Shown: in pieces, positions 48,235-55,789 of the stretch
Numbering within the stretch: the stretch's first letter is position 1
How the letters are laid out: every line of letters begins with the position of its first letter
From: a virus
DNA length: 61,842 nucleotides
IMG/VR virus record: IMGVR_UViG_3300008107_005855
Span: 65,160-127,001 of that record
Strand: one strand, 5' to 3'
Position numbers and translations under genes: made by a program
Notes under the pieces: generated by a model
Told to the model about the DNA's origin: nothing
Databases searched by the model: none
What the model saw: only the letters and a program-made list of their open reading frames with translations

Positions 48235-48710
48235 TTCTTGGCCCCTTTGCGTAATTCTTCAATGGCCTGATTCATACGAGCGGCTTCGTTGTGTACATCA
48301 ATGGCTTCCTTGGGAATAGGGCAAGTCTGATCAAACTTTACTATTTCTTGTACTCTATCCACATACTGCACAATGGTATCGGCTTTTTCTTTGATAACTT
48401 TGGTCTTGGTAATGACTTTTGTTTCTACCACTGTGTTGACTTTGGCAGATTCTTTTTTGGCTTCTTCTAGTTTGGCTTCTAGTTCTGCCACCTTTGCTTG
48501 CCATTTGGCTTCGTTGGCAATACCGCCTTCCATCCATAAACCAAGACATACTGCAACTGTACCAGCAATTTTTAAAATTAAATTATATTGACTAACAAAG
48601 GGAATACGTTTAAGTACCCAGGCCGCAAATACTGCTACGATACCTGACAAGGTTAATACATGCCAGACCCAGTCCGGTATCAATGATAGCATCCACATTA
48701 TTTGCCACAT
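48231..48710 (-). CDS. i-spanin-like (Rz-like) inner membrane coiled-coil protein
   Basis: 159 residues. Two N-terminal hydrophobic segments (about 8-31 and 44-62), then a long coiled coil (WQAKVAELEAKLEEAKKES...) and a Cys-Pro (TCPIP) region before a final helix. Rz-like proteins usually have one TM and a periplasmic coiled coil; position between endolysin and a lipoprotein supports i-spanin function. Confidence 0.72.
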   Translation of the reverse strand: MWQIMWMLSLIPDWVWHVLTLSGIVAVFAAWVLKRIPFVSQYNLILKIAGTVAVCLGLWMEGGIANEAKWQAKVAELEAKLEEAKKESAKVNTVVETKVITKTKVIKEKADTIVQYVDRVQEIVKFDQTCPIPKEAIDVHNEAARMNQAIEELRKGAKK

Positions 48711-48712
48711 TT

Positions 48713-49348
48713 TTAGTGTGCCCCAAGAACGTGTAGTGCGTGGTTGTAGTGCTTGATACGATCGTCAAGGCCAATTGTTCCACCGTTAATACGTTTGGTC
48801 AATGTCAAGATGTCGCCTTTGTCAGCCCACTGATTCAAGTTGTTGGCTTCCCAGAACCAAGCCGCACTTTGTACACAACCTTCGAATGTGGTCAAGTGCT
48901 CGCTGGCTTCTTCAACTGTTTGTTCAGTTGATTGAGCATAACGTGTGTAGTTGTCTTTGCCAGTCAATTGTATCAGACCACGACCGCAATAGCGAAAGCC
49001 ATCGCCACTGTCCTCTGGACCATTGCCCATACGGTTAGCATAAATTCTATTTGCAATTGCTTCTTGTTTGTTGGGCAGACTGCAATAGTGAGTGGCAGTT
49101 GGCAAATCAAAATATTTCTTAAACAATGTCACAAGTGTCTGTGGACGATAGTTTAAGTTTTCTTTGATAGCTCTGAACCCACCACTTTCGTGAGCGCATT
49201 GTGCCAAAAAGGCCGCCACACGAGGTTTGGTATTGATATCGTAGTCTGGTAAAATTTCGCACAGTGCTTCGTACCAATGATCGATATAAGGGTTGTTGGG
49301 TACTACCTGCTTTAGTTGATCTAGTGTAAAATCAAAATCGAATGACAT
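48713..49348 (-). CDS. GH19 (chitinase-like) endolysin
   Basis: 211 residues. CAHESGGFRAI with catalytic Glu54, and RYCGRGLIQLTGKDNY (second acidic/substrate region) match family 19 phage lysozymes that cut peptidoglycan glycan strands. No signal peptide, so release depends on a holin, consistent with the downstream 3TM holin-like gene. AGGAG precedes the ATG. Confidence 0.9.
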   Translation of the reverse strand: MSFDFDFTLDQLKQVVPNNPYIDHWYEALCEILPDYDINTKPRVAAFLAQCAHESGGFRAIKENLNYRPQTLVTLFKKYFDLPTATHYCSLPNKQEAIANRIYANRMGNGPEDSGDGFRYCGRGLIQLTGKDNYTRYAQSTEQTVEEASEHLTTFEGCVQSAAWFWEANNLNQWADKGDILTLTKRINGGTIGLDDRIKHYNHALHVLGAH

Positions 49349-49370
49349 GTTTGAATGCTCCTAATAAATT

Positions 49371-49919
49371 TTAAATTATTCCGGCCAAAACTCTTAGACT
49401 TTCTGTGTAATCATTTTTTGGTGCTTTAGTTTTAACTTCTACACCTGCGGCCGCTTTTAATGAATCAATCTGGTCGCTGCCAAATCTTGATTCGTACTCT
49501 TGTGGTGTTAATGGAATTATGCGAGCTAAATTTTCTTGTGTTAGTTCGGTGTAACTTGATTTGCCTCGATACTTAACAGTCCATTCGTCAATTTCTTGTT
49601 CTGTTAAATTTAATAAATCGGTAGTCAGTTCCATAATTTGTTGAGGTAGTAATTTGCTTCTTTCTAGTTCAACAAAAACTACATAGTCGCCGTCTTCTAA
49701 CTCTCCTGAGCTGACATCAGCATCCAGGACATAATCATAACCTATTTCAAAAAAGTTAATCATATCAAACCCTGGTTCTTTACCGTGCAGTCGATAGCTG
49801 ATTACGCAAATGTCTTTGTCATCGCCCATTTTGCTTTTAAATTCATCAATGTGAATGTTTGGCTCTACCAGGCGCTTTAGATCTCCGGACTCAACACCTT
49901 CGGTAATTTTATTGAACAT
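49371..49919 (-). CDS. probable internal virion protein, 182 aa
   Basis: N-terminus MFNKITEGVESGDLKRL has an ITE-Gly sequence resembling a prohead-protease site. Acidic middle (YDYVLDADVSSGELEDGDYVVFVELERS) and C-terminal KAPKNDYTESLRVLAGI, a tail I recall from phage virion proteins of environmental myoviruses. Overlaps the upstream gene by 11 nt. Confidence 0.68.
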   Translation of the reverse strand: MFNKITEGVESGDLKRLVEPNIHIDEFKSKMGDDKDICVISYRLHGKEPGFDMINFFEIGYDYVLDADVSSGELEDGDYVVFVELERSKLLPQQIMELTTDLLNLTEQEIDEWTVKYRGKSSYTELTQENLARIIPLTPQEYESRFGSDQIDSLKAAAGVEVKTKAPKNDYTESLRVLAGII

Positions 49920-50436
49920 TTGCTACCTCATTGTTTTCTGTCTTGTACATTTTGTCATCTAACCCAGTTTCGTAGCTTTGGTCTATGTCTTCGGCATCAA
50001 TGGTACCAGACTCTAATTCAACGCTACCTTGGTGTATATCCTGCATTAATGATTTTGGCATTACTATAGTAACTAACCAAATTGGTGTTTTGCTCTGTTT
50101 GGCTACTCTTGTGCCGGGCTTGAAATCGCTGGGATCCTCGATTTTTTTAGGAAAATGCAGTTCATCTTCTTTGTACTGAACTTGACATCCAAAGTTTAGC
50201 AAACGCTGTCCGCCTTTTGGGTCAGGCATAAGTTTGTATGGCCACATAAAAGTACAAGAAACAAAGTACTTTTCGTAAACAGGGCCTTCGACTAATTCAC
50301 CCTTTTTCCAATTGGCAAAAGCATAGCAATCAAGTTCATCGATTACACGCTCAAAATCTAATAGACTGACCAAACTGCTTTTGGTCATATAAATTTCTTT
50401 AGTATTTTCAATTACATCTTTTAAAGGCAAGGGCAT
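49909..50436 (-). CDS. probable virion-associated protein, 175 aa
   Basis: Not assigned by known fold. MPLPLKDVIENTKEIYMTK start, aromatic-rich core (YFVSCTFMWPYKLMPD, FGCQVQYKEDELHF), acidic tail. Preceded by a late promoter. Paired with the gene at 49371, so likely a structural or internal protein. Confidence 0.65.
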   Translation of the reverse strand: MPLPLKDVIENTKEIYMTKSSLVSLLDFERVIDELDCYAFANWKKGELVEGPVYEKYFVSCTFMWPYKLMPDPKGGQRLLNFGCQVQYKEDELHFPKKIEDPSDFKPGTRVAKQSKTPIWLVTIVMPKSLMQDIHQGSVELESGTIDAEDIDQSYETGLDDKMYKTENNEVANVQ

Positions 50437-50458
50437 ATTAAATTTCCACGTTATATCT

Positions 50459-50466
50459 TATTTATT
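50459..50466 (-). promoter_or_regulatory. late promoter, NATAAATA type
   Basis: AATAAATA on minus, 22 nt upstream of the ATG at 50436, right after a terminator hairpin. Leader has GTGGAAA as ribosome site. Confidence 0.6.
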
Positions 50467-50492
50467 AAAAAAGGATCCCTAGGATCCTTTTA
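50466..50492 (-). terminator. rho-independent terminator of the 50542-51198 gene
   Basis: A 10-bp AAAAGGATCC stem with a 3-nt loop followed by T on minus, 50 nt after the stop at 50542. The late promoter of the next gene starts in its T-rich side. Confidence 0.8.
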
Positions 50493-50541
50493 GTCTTTGT
50501 TGCACGACAGCAATTATCTACGTAGTTAATACGTAAAAGTT

Positions 50542-51198
50542 TTATAATCTTTGTCCTAATTCTTCAAGATAGGCAGTGGTTTTGTTGGTTATTATTCCGG
50601 TTACCTGCAGAGTCGCTCTTGGCACACGACCGGCATTGGCAGTTGAGTGCGGAACATTTATCCAATCAAATGTACTAACATCCCCGGCTTTCCATCCACT
50701 CCACATGTAATTACCATAACTCCAAAAATGTCCTTGTTGCCAATCTGTTAATTGTACAAAATAACGCACCACTTGTGAAGGATCAGCAGGCATCCATTTT
50801 TCCAGCTTGTCTAGATGTAAATTCCATACTTGCCCAGGGTATTGCACATGGATACGTGCCATACTTTTATCCAACGCAAATTGATCTGCAATGTGTTGAA
50901 ACAAGGGCGGCAAGTCATAATTTAGATTTGTTACAATATAATCCTTGCCCATACCTATTCGTTCTAGATCATATTCTTCTTGATCGTAGTCCTGGTTGGA
51001 ACGAGTCAACGGATCATTTGCTCGGCCACGTGTTCGCCAGGTAACTGGTTTTGAACTGTCAATTACAGACTGTAACTCTGTGTCCCACGTTGATTCAATA
51101 TTGCCTAGTTGCTGTACAGTATCCCATCTGGGATCCATTTTTGAGTTGTCAAAATGATATTGACTTCGTTGTCGTGTTATGTCCCAGTTGCTGTTCAT
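50542..51198 (-). CDS. 2OG-Fe(II) oxygenase-like protein (aspartyl/asparaginyl hydroxylase type), copy 1
   Basis: 218 residues. H128-L-D130 (WNLHLDK) and distal H184 in NVPHSTANAG make a HxD...H iron facial triad. The core matches the gene at 53568 (PGQ..H.D, TDW..G, WSAGD/WKAGD, PHSTAN.G), so the two are paralogues. Such folds hydroxylate proteins or other substrates. N-terminal ~100 residues are not recognised. Confidence 0.72.
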   Translation of the reverse strand: MNSNWDITRQRSQYHFDNSKMDPRWDTVQQLGNIESTWDTELQSVIDSSKPVTWRTRGRANDPLTRSNQDYDQEEYDLERIGMGKDYIVTNLNYDLPPLFQHIADQFALDKSMARIHVQYPGQVWNLHLDKLEKWMPADPSQVVRYFVQLTDWQQGHFWSYGNYMWSGWKAGDVSTFDWINVPHSTANAGRVPRATLQVTGIITNKTTAYLEELGQRL

Positions 51199-51815
51199 AT
51201 TACTGTTACCCTTACATCGCTTGCACCATAGTTTTGATTATATTCTTCTGGAGGAACTTGTATTTTTAACATTCTGGCTAACTGTTGATTTGTTAAAGGA
51301 TGTTGCCCAGGGTATTTGAATGAAGCACTAACAATACCTGTGTTTTGTTGTTTGATTATGCTGGCCATTGTTTTTAAGTCTTGATAATAGCCATGATAGT
51401 TGGGATACGAGATGTCAAAATGACCGCACTTGACCCACCATCCTAGACAAGCATCATCTGGGCGATGCACCAGCACAACAGGACATTCGGGCCAGGTTCT
51501 TTTAATAAAGTCGACATGATTACTAAACACATGACTTTTGACAATTCTAACACCTGACCCAGTAAAAGCACTATCGAACTCTTTTTCTAAATCTTCTTTG
51601 GTATACTTGTCCATGTTGTCCAACAGTTGGCCAAATTCCATTCCTGGATCGAAGTATGCACCCAGATGCATTAGTTCTCTTTTGCCTGATGCATCGTGAT
51701 AGTATGTGCGCTGGTCTGAATAATCACTGGTGTCAATGCTGGGACTGTAGTAGATATTCTTTACTACACTGCTCCATTTTGAGCCTGGTGCACCGGCTAC
51801 AAATATGTATTTCAT
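51195..51815 (-). CDS. P-loop/sulfotransferase-like protein
   Basis: 206 residues. FVAGAPGSKWSSV (about 5-17) resembles the P-loop or 5'-phosphosulfate-binding loop; VVLVHRPDDACLGWW (about 112-126) resembles the 3'-phosphate-binding motif of sulfotransferases, with His in place of the usual Arg upstream. Overlaps both neighbours by 4 nt. Acceptor unknown. Confidence 0.62.
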   Translation of the reverse strand: MKYIFVAGAPGSKWSSVVKNIYYSPSIDTSDYSDQRTYYHDASGKRELMHLGAYFDPGMEFGQLLDNMDKYTKEDLEKEFDSAFTGSGVRIVKSHVFSNHVDFIKRTWPECPVVLVHRPDDACLGWWVKCGHFDISYPNYHGYYQDLKTMASIIKQQNTGIVSASFKYPGQHPLTNQQLARMLKIQVPPEEYNQNYGASDVRVTVI

Positions 51816-52768
51816 TTGTTGGGATTAATTCTACGAGCAATGGGTTGCCAAGTCTGTTGCAGTCGAGCCATGCTTGCTCTAACTCCTGCGGCACTGTGTT
51901 CAGTGGGCGTAATATACATCATGTTTTCTTTGAACTTGACAGCGGCCTCTGCACTGCGAATTGCAGGTACAAACTGATCACGATACCATGTTTGTATTTC
52001 CGGAGGTGTTCCAGGCGGCAATACCATGTTCCAGCAACCGTGAATACTTAATCCAGGTGCAGCCTTGCTCATCAAAGGAATATGTTCTAGCCCAGGCAGA
52101 GTGCGTGTATCTGCAATACCAATAAACTTTAGCTTGCCTGCTTGTACAAGCGGATAACCCACGGCCACAGGAGTTACACCAAATTCTACATGCCCGCCCA
52201 TAACATCTAATAGGGCCTGTGCAGGGCCTTTGTACATTACAGTTTGTAAGTTATCACTGCCAGGTACACTTACCTTGTCCACAAGATATTCCACTGCCAG
52301 TTTGTGACCACCACCGCCAATGGCTACAGTTAGTTTTTGTCGATTGCGAATAGCGGCTACAAATTCTTCCGGAGTGTTGATCTTACTCGAAGGGTGAGCC
52401 CAGAACGCCAACGGACTGCGAGCAATGTTGGCAATGGGTTCTAGCTCCATGGGGTTGTACTTGATCATGTCCTTGAACCAAATTTCAGGAGTGACCCAGT
52501 TTGATTGACAAGCAGGTACCGACATAGTGTGACCATCACGTGGAACAGTGACAAAGTGATTGATAGCTATGTTACCATCTGCACCAGGTCTATATTCAGG
52601 TACAAATTTTGCTCCTGTTTGTTTTTCCACAATGTCTGCTACAATTCTAAATGATATTTCATTCCCTGCGCCAGGGCCATTGGGAAATATAACTGTTACA
52701 GGCTTTGTGGGTTGCCAGGCAAATGCCAATGCTGGTAGTAATGCCAATAAGGCGAGAAGTTTTTTCAT
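51812..52768 (-). CDS. TctC/Bug-family periplasmic solute-binding protein
   Basis: 318 residues, the usual Bug length (~320). Signal peptide MKKLLALLALLPALAFA with cleavage after AFA17. Family motifs: KPVTVIFPNGPGAGNEI, EYRPGADGNIA, SVPACQSNW and FGVTPVAVGYPLVQAGKLK. These proteins capture carboxylates for tripartite tricarboxylate transporters and are massively expanded in Burkholderiales. The TctAB membrane components are not in the window. A phage copy would be a host-derived auxiliary gene. Confidence 0.85.
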   Translation of the reverse strand: MKKLLALLALLPALAFAWQPTKPVTVIFPNGPGAGNEISFRIVADIVEKQTGAKFVPEYRPGADGNIAINHFVTVPRDGHTMSVPACQSNWVTPEIWFKDMIKYNPMELEPIANIARSPLAFWAHPSSKINTPEEFVAAIRNRQKLTVAIGGGGHKLAVEYLVDKVSVPGSDNLQTVMYKGPAQALLDVMGGHVEFGVTPVAVGYPLVQAGKLKFIGIADTRTLPGLEHIPLMSKAAPGLSIHGCWNMVLPPGTPPEIQTWYRDQFVPAIRSAEAAVKFKENMMYITPTEHSAAGVRASMARLQQTWQPIARRINPNK

Positions 52769-52803
52769 GTGTGATTCCTTTGATTAAATACTTATAGAAA
52801 AAA

Positions 52804-52818
52804 TTGCACTTGGTGCAA
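52804..52818 (-). terminator. possible terminator in the divergent region
   Basis: TTGCAC/GTGCAA stem with 3-nt loop followed on minus by AATTTTTT. It may block antisense transcription entering the TctC gene. The 79-nt gap 52769-52847 also contains a late-type box but no clear plus-strand promoter. Confidence 0.4.
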
Positions 52819-52821
52819 AAT

Positions 52822-52829
52822 TATTTATC
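52822..52829 (-). promoter_or_regulatory. late promoter for the TctC-like operon
   Basis: GATAAATA on minus, 53 nt upstream of the ATG at 52768; AAAGGAATC serves as ribosome site. Confidence 0.5.
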
Positions 52830-52847
52830 AAATGGGAAAATTTTTCA

Positions 52848-53573
52848 ATGAATACTAAAATTTTTGCACTATTAACAAAAAATTTAAAGGATGCCTTTAG
52901 TTTACCTAAGTATCAAAAGATAATCATAGACGAAACAACTGTAGTGGATAAGCTACCATGGACTCCTGCAAGATACCGCAAGTTTAAAGATGCGGTAGAA
53001 GCAGAACTAAGTCTACCCTGTGATTACGTTGGAACATTGGGGGATATTGTTGCCGATCTGAGTGAACGTTACACACATCGTTTCTTTAGTGAAATTTGGA
53101 AACCTCGCACCGGTGACTACGATTATACTGGATGGAATTTGGCCGATGAGATCAACAAACAAAATCCCAAGGCAGTACTAGATGTAGGTTGTGGATACCA
53201 CCCATTCAAGGGTCGTATTCCAAACTTGGTAGGCATTGACCCTTACAACAACTGTGCCGACTTTGAAGTTGACATTTTAGAGTATCATGTCAAACAAAAA
53301 TACGATCACATTATTGCTCTAGGATCAATTAACTTTAACAGCAGAAACGAAATAGAAAAACGTTTTGCTCATTGTGTGTACTTGTTAGATGATGGTGGAA
53401 AATTTTATCTAAGAGCCAATCCTGGAATCCCGCATAAGACAGGACCATATGTGGATATTTTTCCGTGGACATTTGAAATAGTAAATGAATTTGCTGACAG
53501 ATATGATCTTAAATTATTGGAGTTTAAAAAAGACGCCAACGATAGATTATATTTTGTATACGAAAAATTATAA
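52848..53573 (+). CDS. class I SAM-dependent methyltransferase
   Basis: 241 residues on plus. Motif I AVLDVGCGYHPFKG (about 104-117) with GIDPYNNCADFEVDI, IIALGSIN and LLDDGGKFYLRANPG, a typical class I layout; substrate unknown. It ends overlapping the 3' end of a convergent minus gene (53568). SD is weak. A similar domain organisation to 30038-30967 but no close sequence identity seen. Confidence 0.75.
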   Translation: MNTKIFALLTKNLKDAFSLPKYQKIIIDETTVVDKLPWTPARYRKFKDAVEAELSLPCDYVGTLGDIVADLSERYTHRFFSEIWKPRTGDYDYTGWNLADEINKQNPKAVLDVGCGYHPFKGRIPNLVGIDPYNNCADFEVDILEYHVKQKYDHIIALGSINFNSRNEIEKRFAHCVYLLDDGGKFYLRANPGIPHKTGPYVDIFPWTFEIVNEFADRYDLKLLEFKKDANDRLYFVYEKL

Positions 53574-54257
53574 AAGTGTAAACACTTTATCAGGACTGGC
53601 TGTTTGCAAAATCAGATCAGTTTCGTCACTGGCCAGTCCTGTGATTTGAACCATGTGCCTATCAGCAAAGCCCGTATTTGCTGTGCTGTGCGGAATGTCT
53701 CTCCAATTCCAAGTTATGCAATCACCGGCACTCCATTGTGTCCAGCAAGAATTGCCCAGCATAAAAACTTGACCCAATTCCCAATCACTTAACATGATTG
53801 CAAAGCGTCTGACCAAATCTGGATTCTTTTCAATCCTGGTTGCTTCTGGGCCGTACAAGTAATCAACATGTGTATGCAACATCTGCCCGGGGCGTTGATT
53901 GTGATATCTTATGGTGCAATCTTTGAGCCCTAGTATTTTAGACATGTTGATAAATTTAGGTACACTGTCTGCAATGGCACGGTCTACACTTTTATCGGCA
54001 GCAACGTTTTTAAGATCACGAGTCATCTGTTTAGTTAAGATAAATCCTTCGTATTGATAGCTGTTGCTAATATCTAAGTTTTCACTATCTGCCCAGCCCC
54101 AAGGCATTGAATTGGGTTGGCAATCCTGTATCTCTTGAGTCCAGTCCGAATTAAATTTACAAACTTGAATATATGAATCTTTAAGATTTTGTTCCGGTGT
54201 ACGCCGAGTGTCAAAATGCCATTGACTCCAGCGCCAGCGGTTAGTTTTAGTTGACAT
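53568..54257 (-). CDS. 2OG-Fe(II) oxygenase-like protein, copy 2
   Basis: 229 residues. H130-V-D132 (LHTHVDY) and H190 in DIPHSTANTG form the facial triad; SDWELGQVF and WSAGDCITWN match the paralogue at 50542. The pair surrounds the TctC-like and methyltransferase genes. Substrate unknown; family members act on proteins (Asp/Asn/Pro), so a host or virion protein is a candidate. Confidence 0.72.
   Translation of the reverse strand: MSTKTNRWRWSQWHFDTRRTPEQNLKDSYIQVCKFNSDWTQEIQDCQPNSMPWGWADSENLDISNSYQYEGFILTKQMTRDLKNVAADKSVDRAIADSVPKFINMSKILGLKDCTIRYHNQRPGQMLHTHVDYLYGPEATRIEKNPDLVRRFAIMLSDWELGQVFMLGNSCWTQWSAGDCITWNWRDIPHSTANTGFADRHMVQITGLASDETDLILQTASPDKVFTLL
53574..53592. terminator. possible bidirectional hairpin between convergent genes
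   Basis: A short AAAGTGT/ACACTTT inverted repeat sits just past the plus-strand stop at 53573 and before the minus-strand stop. T-runs are weak on both sides, so this is a tentative call. Confidence 0.35.
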
Positions 54258-54365
54258 ATGATTTGAATAAGTTAGTCGATAGCTTAATACTTATCAACGT
54301 ATCTGTGAACATAAACACTATTACATTCGAAACTGATGTATACTTAAATAATTGCATGGGCCAGA

Positions 54366-54394
54366 GCTTTTGATCTAGTCCATGATCAAAAAGC
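54366..54394 (+). promoter_or_regulatory. hairpin in the phoH leader
   Basis: GCTTTTGATC pairs with GATCAAAAAGC (one bulged A) around an 8-nt loop, 17 nt before the GGAG of the phoH ribosome site. The 168-nt gap 54258-54425 contains this and a TATACT (54351) but no convincing -35. Role in stability or regulation is unknown. Confidence 0.45.
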
Positions 54395-54425
54395 AACAGT
54401 TCATAGTCAACAGGAGACGACAACT

Positions 54426-55151
54426 TTGTCTAAACGAAGAAATAGAGCACCAGCTCAAATGAACGATAACACTATTAGTTTCAATAACTACGTAAATCAA
54501 AAAAAGCCAGTACAGCTTATTCCCAAGACCTTAACCCAAGAAAAATACATTAACTTGCTTCAAGACGACAGCAAGCTGATAGTTTTTTCAACAGGTCCTG
54601 CGGGTACAGGAAAAACTATGCTGGCAGTGCTAGCGGCTATAAAGGCCTATAGAGAGGGCGACTGTAATAGAATTATAATCACAAGACCGGCAGTGGGTGT
54701 AGATGACGAAAAGCATGGCTTTCTACCTGGAGATTTAAATCAAAAGATGGAGCCATGGACTAGACCTATTATTGATGTGATGCAGGAGTATTATAAACCA
54801 GCTGAAATTGCTAAAATGCTAGATGACCAAATAATTGAGGTATCTCCACTGGCATTTATGCGTGGACGGACATTTAAAAATTCGTGGATTATTGCAGACG
54901 AAATGCAAAACGCGACACCTAACCAAATGAAAATGCTGTTAACACGCTTAGGCGAAGGAAGTAAAATGGTAGTCACCGGAGATACACGACAAGCCGATCG
55001 TCGAGAGGTTGACAATGGTTTATTGGATTTTAAACGCCTAGTAGAAAGTTATAAGTCGTGCAAATACATTGATGGTGTAGAGTTCACAGGTAAAGACATT
55101 CAACGGCATCCTGCTGTGGCTGAAGTTTTAAAAATTTATAAGGAGATTTAA
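54426..55151 (+). CDS. phoH: PhoH-family P-loop ATPase
   Basis: 241 residues on plus. Walker A GPAGTGKT (57-64), DEKHGFLPGD near 99-108, IADEMQNATPNQMKML (Walker B region, about 157-172) and TGDTRQAD (about 185-192) are PhoH signatures. TTG is the likely start (SKRRNRAPA follows) with GGAGAC about 10 nt upstream. PhoH is common in marine phages and may act as RNA helicase/ATPase, role uncertain. Convergent to 55148 with 4-nt overlap. Confidence 0.88.
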   Translation: MSKRRNRAPAQMNDNTISFNNYVNQKKPVQLIPKTLTQEKYINLLQDDSKLIVFSTGPAGTGKTMLAVLAAIKAYREGDCNRIIITRPAVGVDDEKHGFLPGDLNQKMEPWTRPIIDVMQEYYKPAEIAKMLDDQIIEVSPLAFMRGRTFKNSWIIADEMQNATPNQMKMLLTRLGEGSKMVVTGDTRQADRREVDNGLLDFKRLVESYKSCKYIDGVEFTGKDIQRHPAVAEVLKIYKEI

Positions 55152-55732
55152 CCTGTAACAATCTCAAATATTTCTTTCCAATTTTTAACAACTGGAACTG
55201 ACTTATGGAAATGGTGCATGTTATGACCATGCTCCATTAACAGAGGTTTGAGCCCGACATGTAAACCAGCAACGGCATTTTCGGGCTTGTCCTCGATCCA
55301 CCAGCATCCGGTGTCCTGGTAAGGCTTTAGTGCATCATCTTTGTCGGCTCCGGTGTCTAAACAAACTACCTTTTGAAAAACTGTTTCGCCAAATAATTTG
55401 GCCAAGTTCATTTCGCGAAGTTTTTTTGCATTAGGATCAAGACTCAGACTTGTAATACAATGAAATACATAACCAAATTCTTCATGCAGTCGTTTCACAT
55501 AGTACATGGCGTCACGCAAGGGAGGCAAAAAGCCAATTGCGGCTGATTCGTTAAACATTTTGATAAGTTTTTTACCTTGCTCCCATGAAATATTATAACG
55601 TTCTCCGATGTTGTAGTTTAGTTCACCACCGGGAACTTTTTCGAATCCATGTTGCTCCATCCAAATAGCAAATGCATACTCCCAGTTAAGAAGTACGCCA
55701 TCTGCATCAACTAAAATAACCGAATCTTTCAT
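55148..55732 (-). CDS. HAD-superfamily hydrolase, 5'(3')-nucleotidase-like
   Basis: 194 residues from ATG 55732 (MKDSVILVDADGVLLNW), chosen for AGGAAC upstream; the frame extends to 55789. DADGVLL is HAD motif I (DxDGxxL), HCITSLS motif II, and WWIEDKPENAVAG motif IV. Differs from the gene at 20679. May dephosphorylate nucleotides or other metabolites. Divergent with the radical SAM gene (57-nt gap). Confidence 0.78.
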   Translation of the reverse strand: MKDSVILVDADGVLLNWEYAFAIWMEQHGFEKVPGGELNYNIGERYNISWEQGKKLIKMFNESAAIGFLPPLRDAMYYVKRLHEEFGYVFHCITSLSLDPNAKKLREMNLAKLFGETVFQKVVCLDTGADKDDALKPYQDTGCWWIEDKPENAVAGLHVGLKPLLMEHGHNMHHFHKSVPVVKNWKEIFEIVTG

Positions 55733-55789
55733 TTGTGTTCCTGTTTGAGTATGTAAATACATTATAACAAATCTTGAAATAAAAATCAA

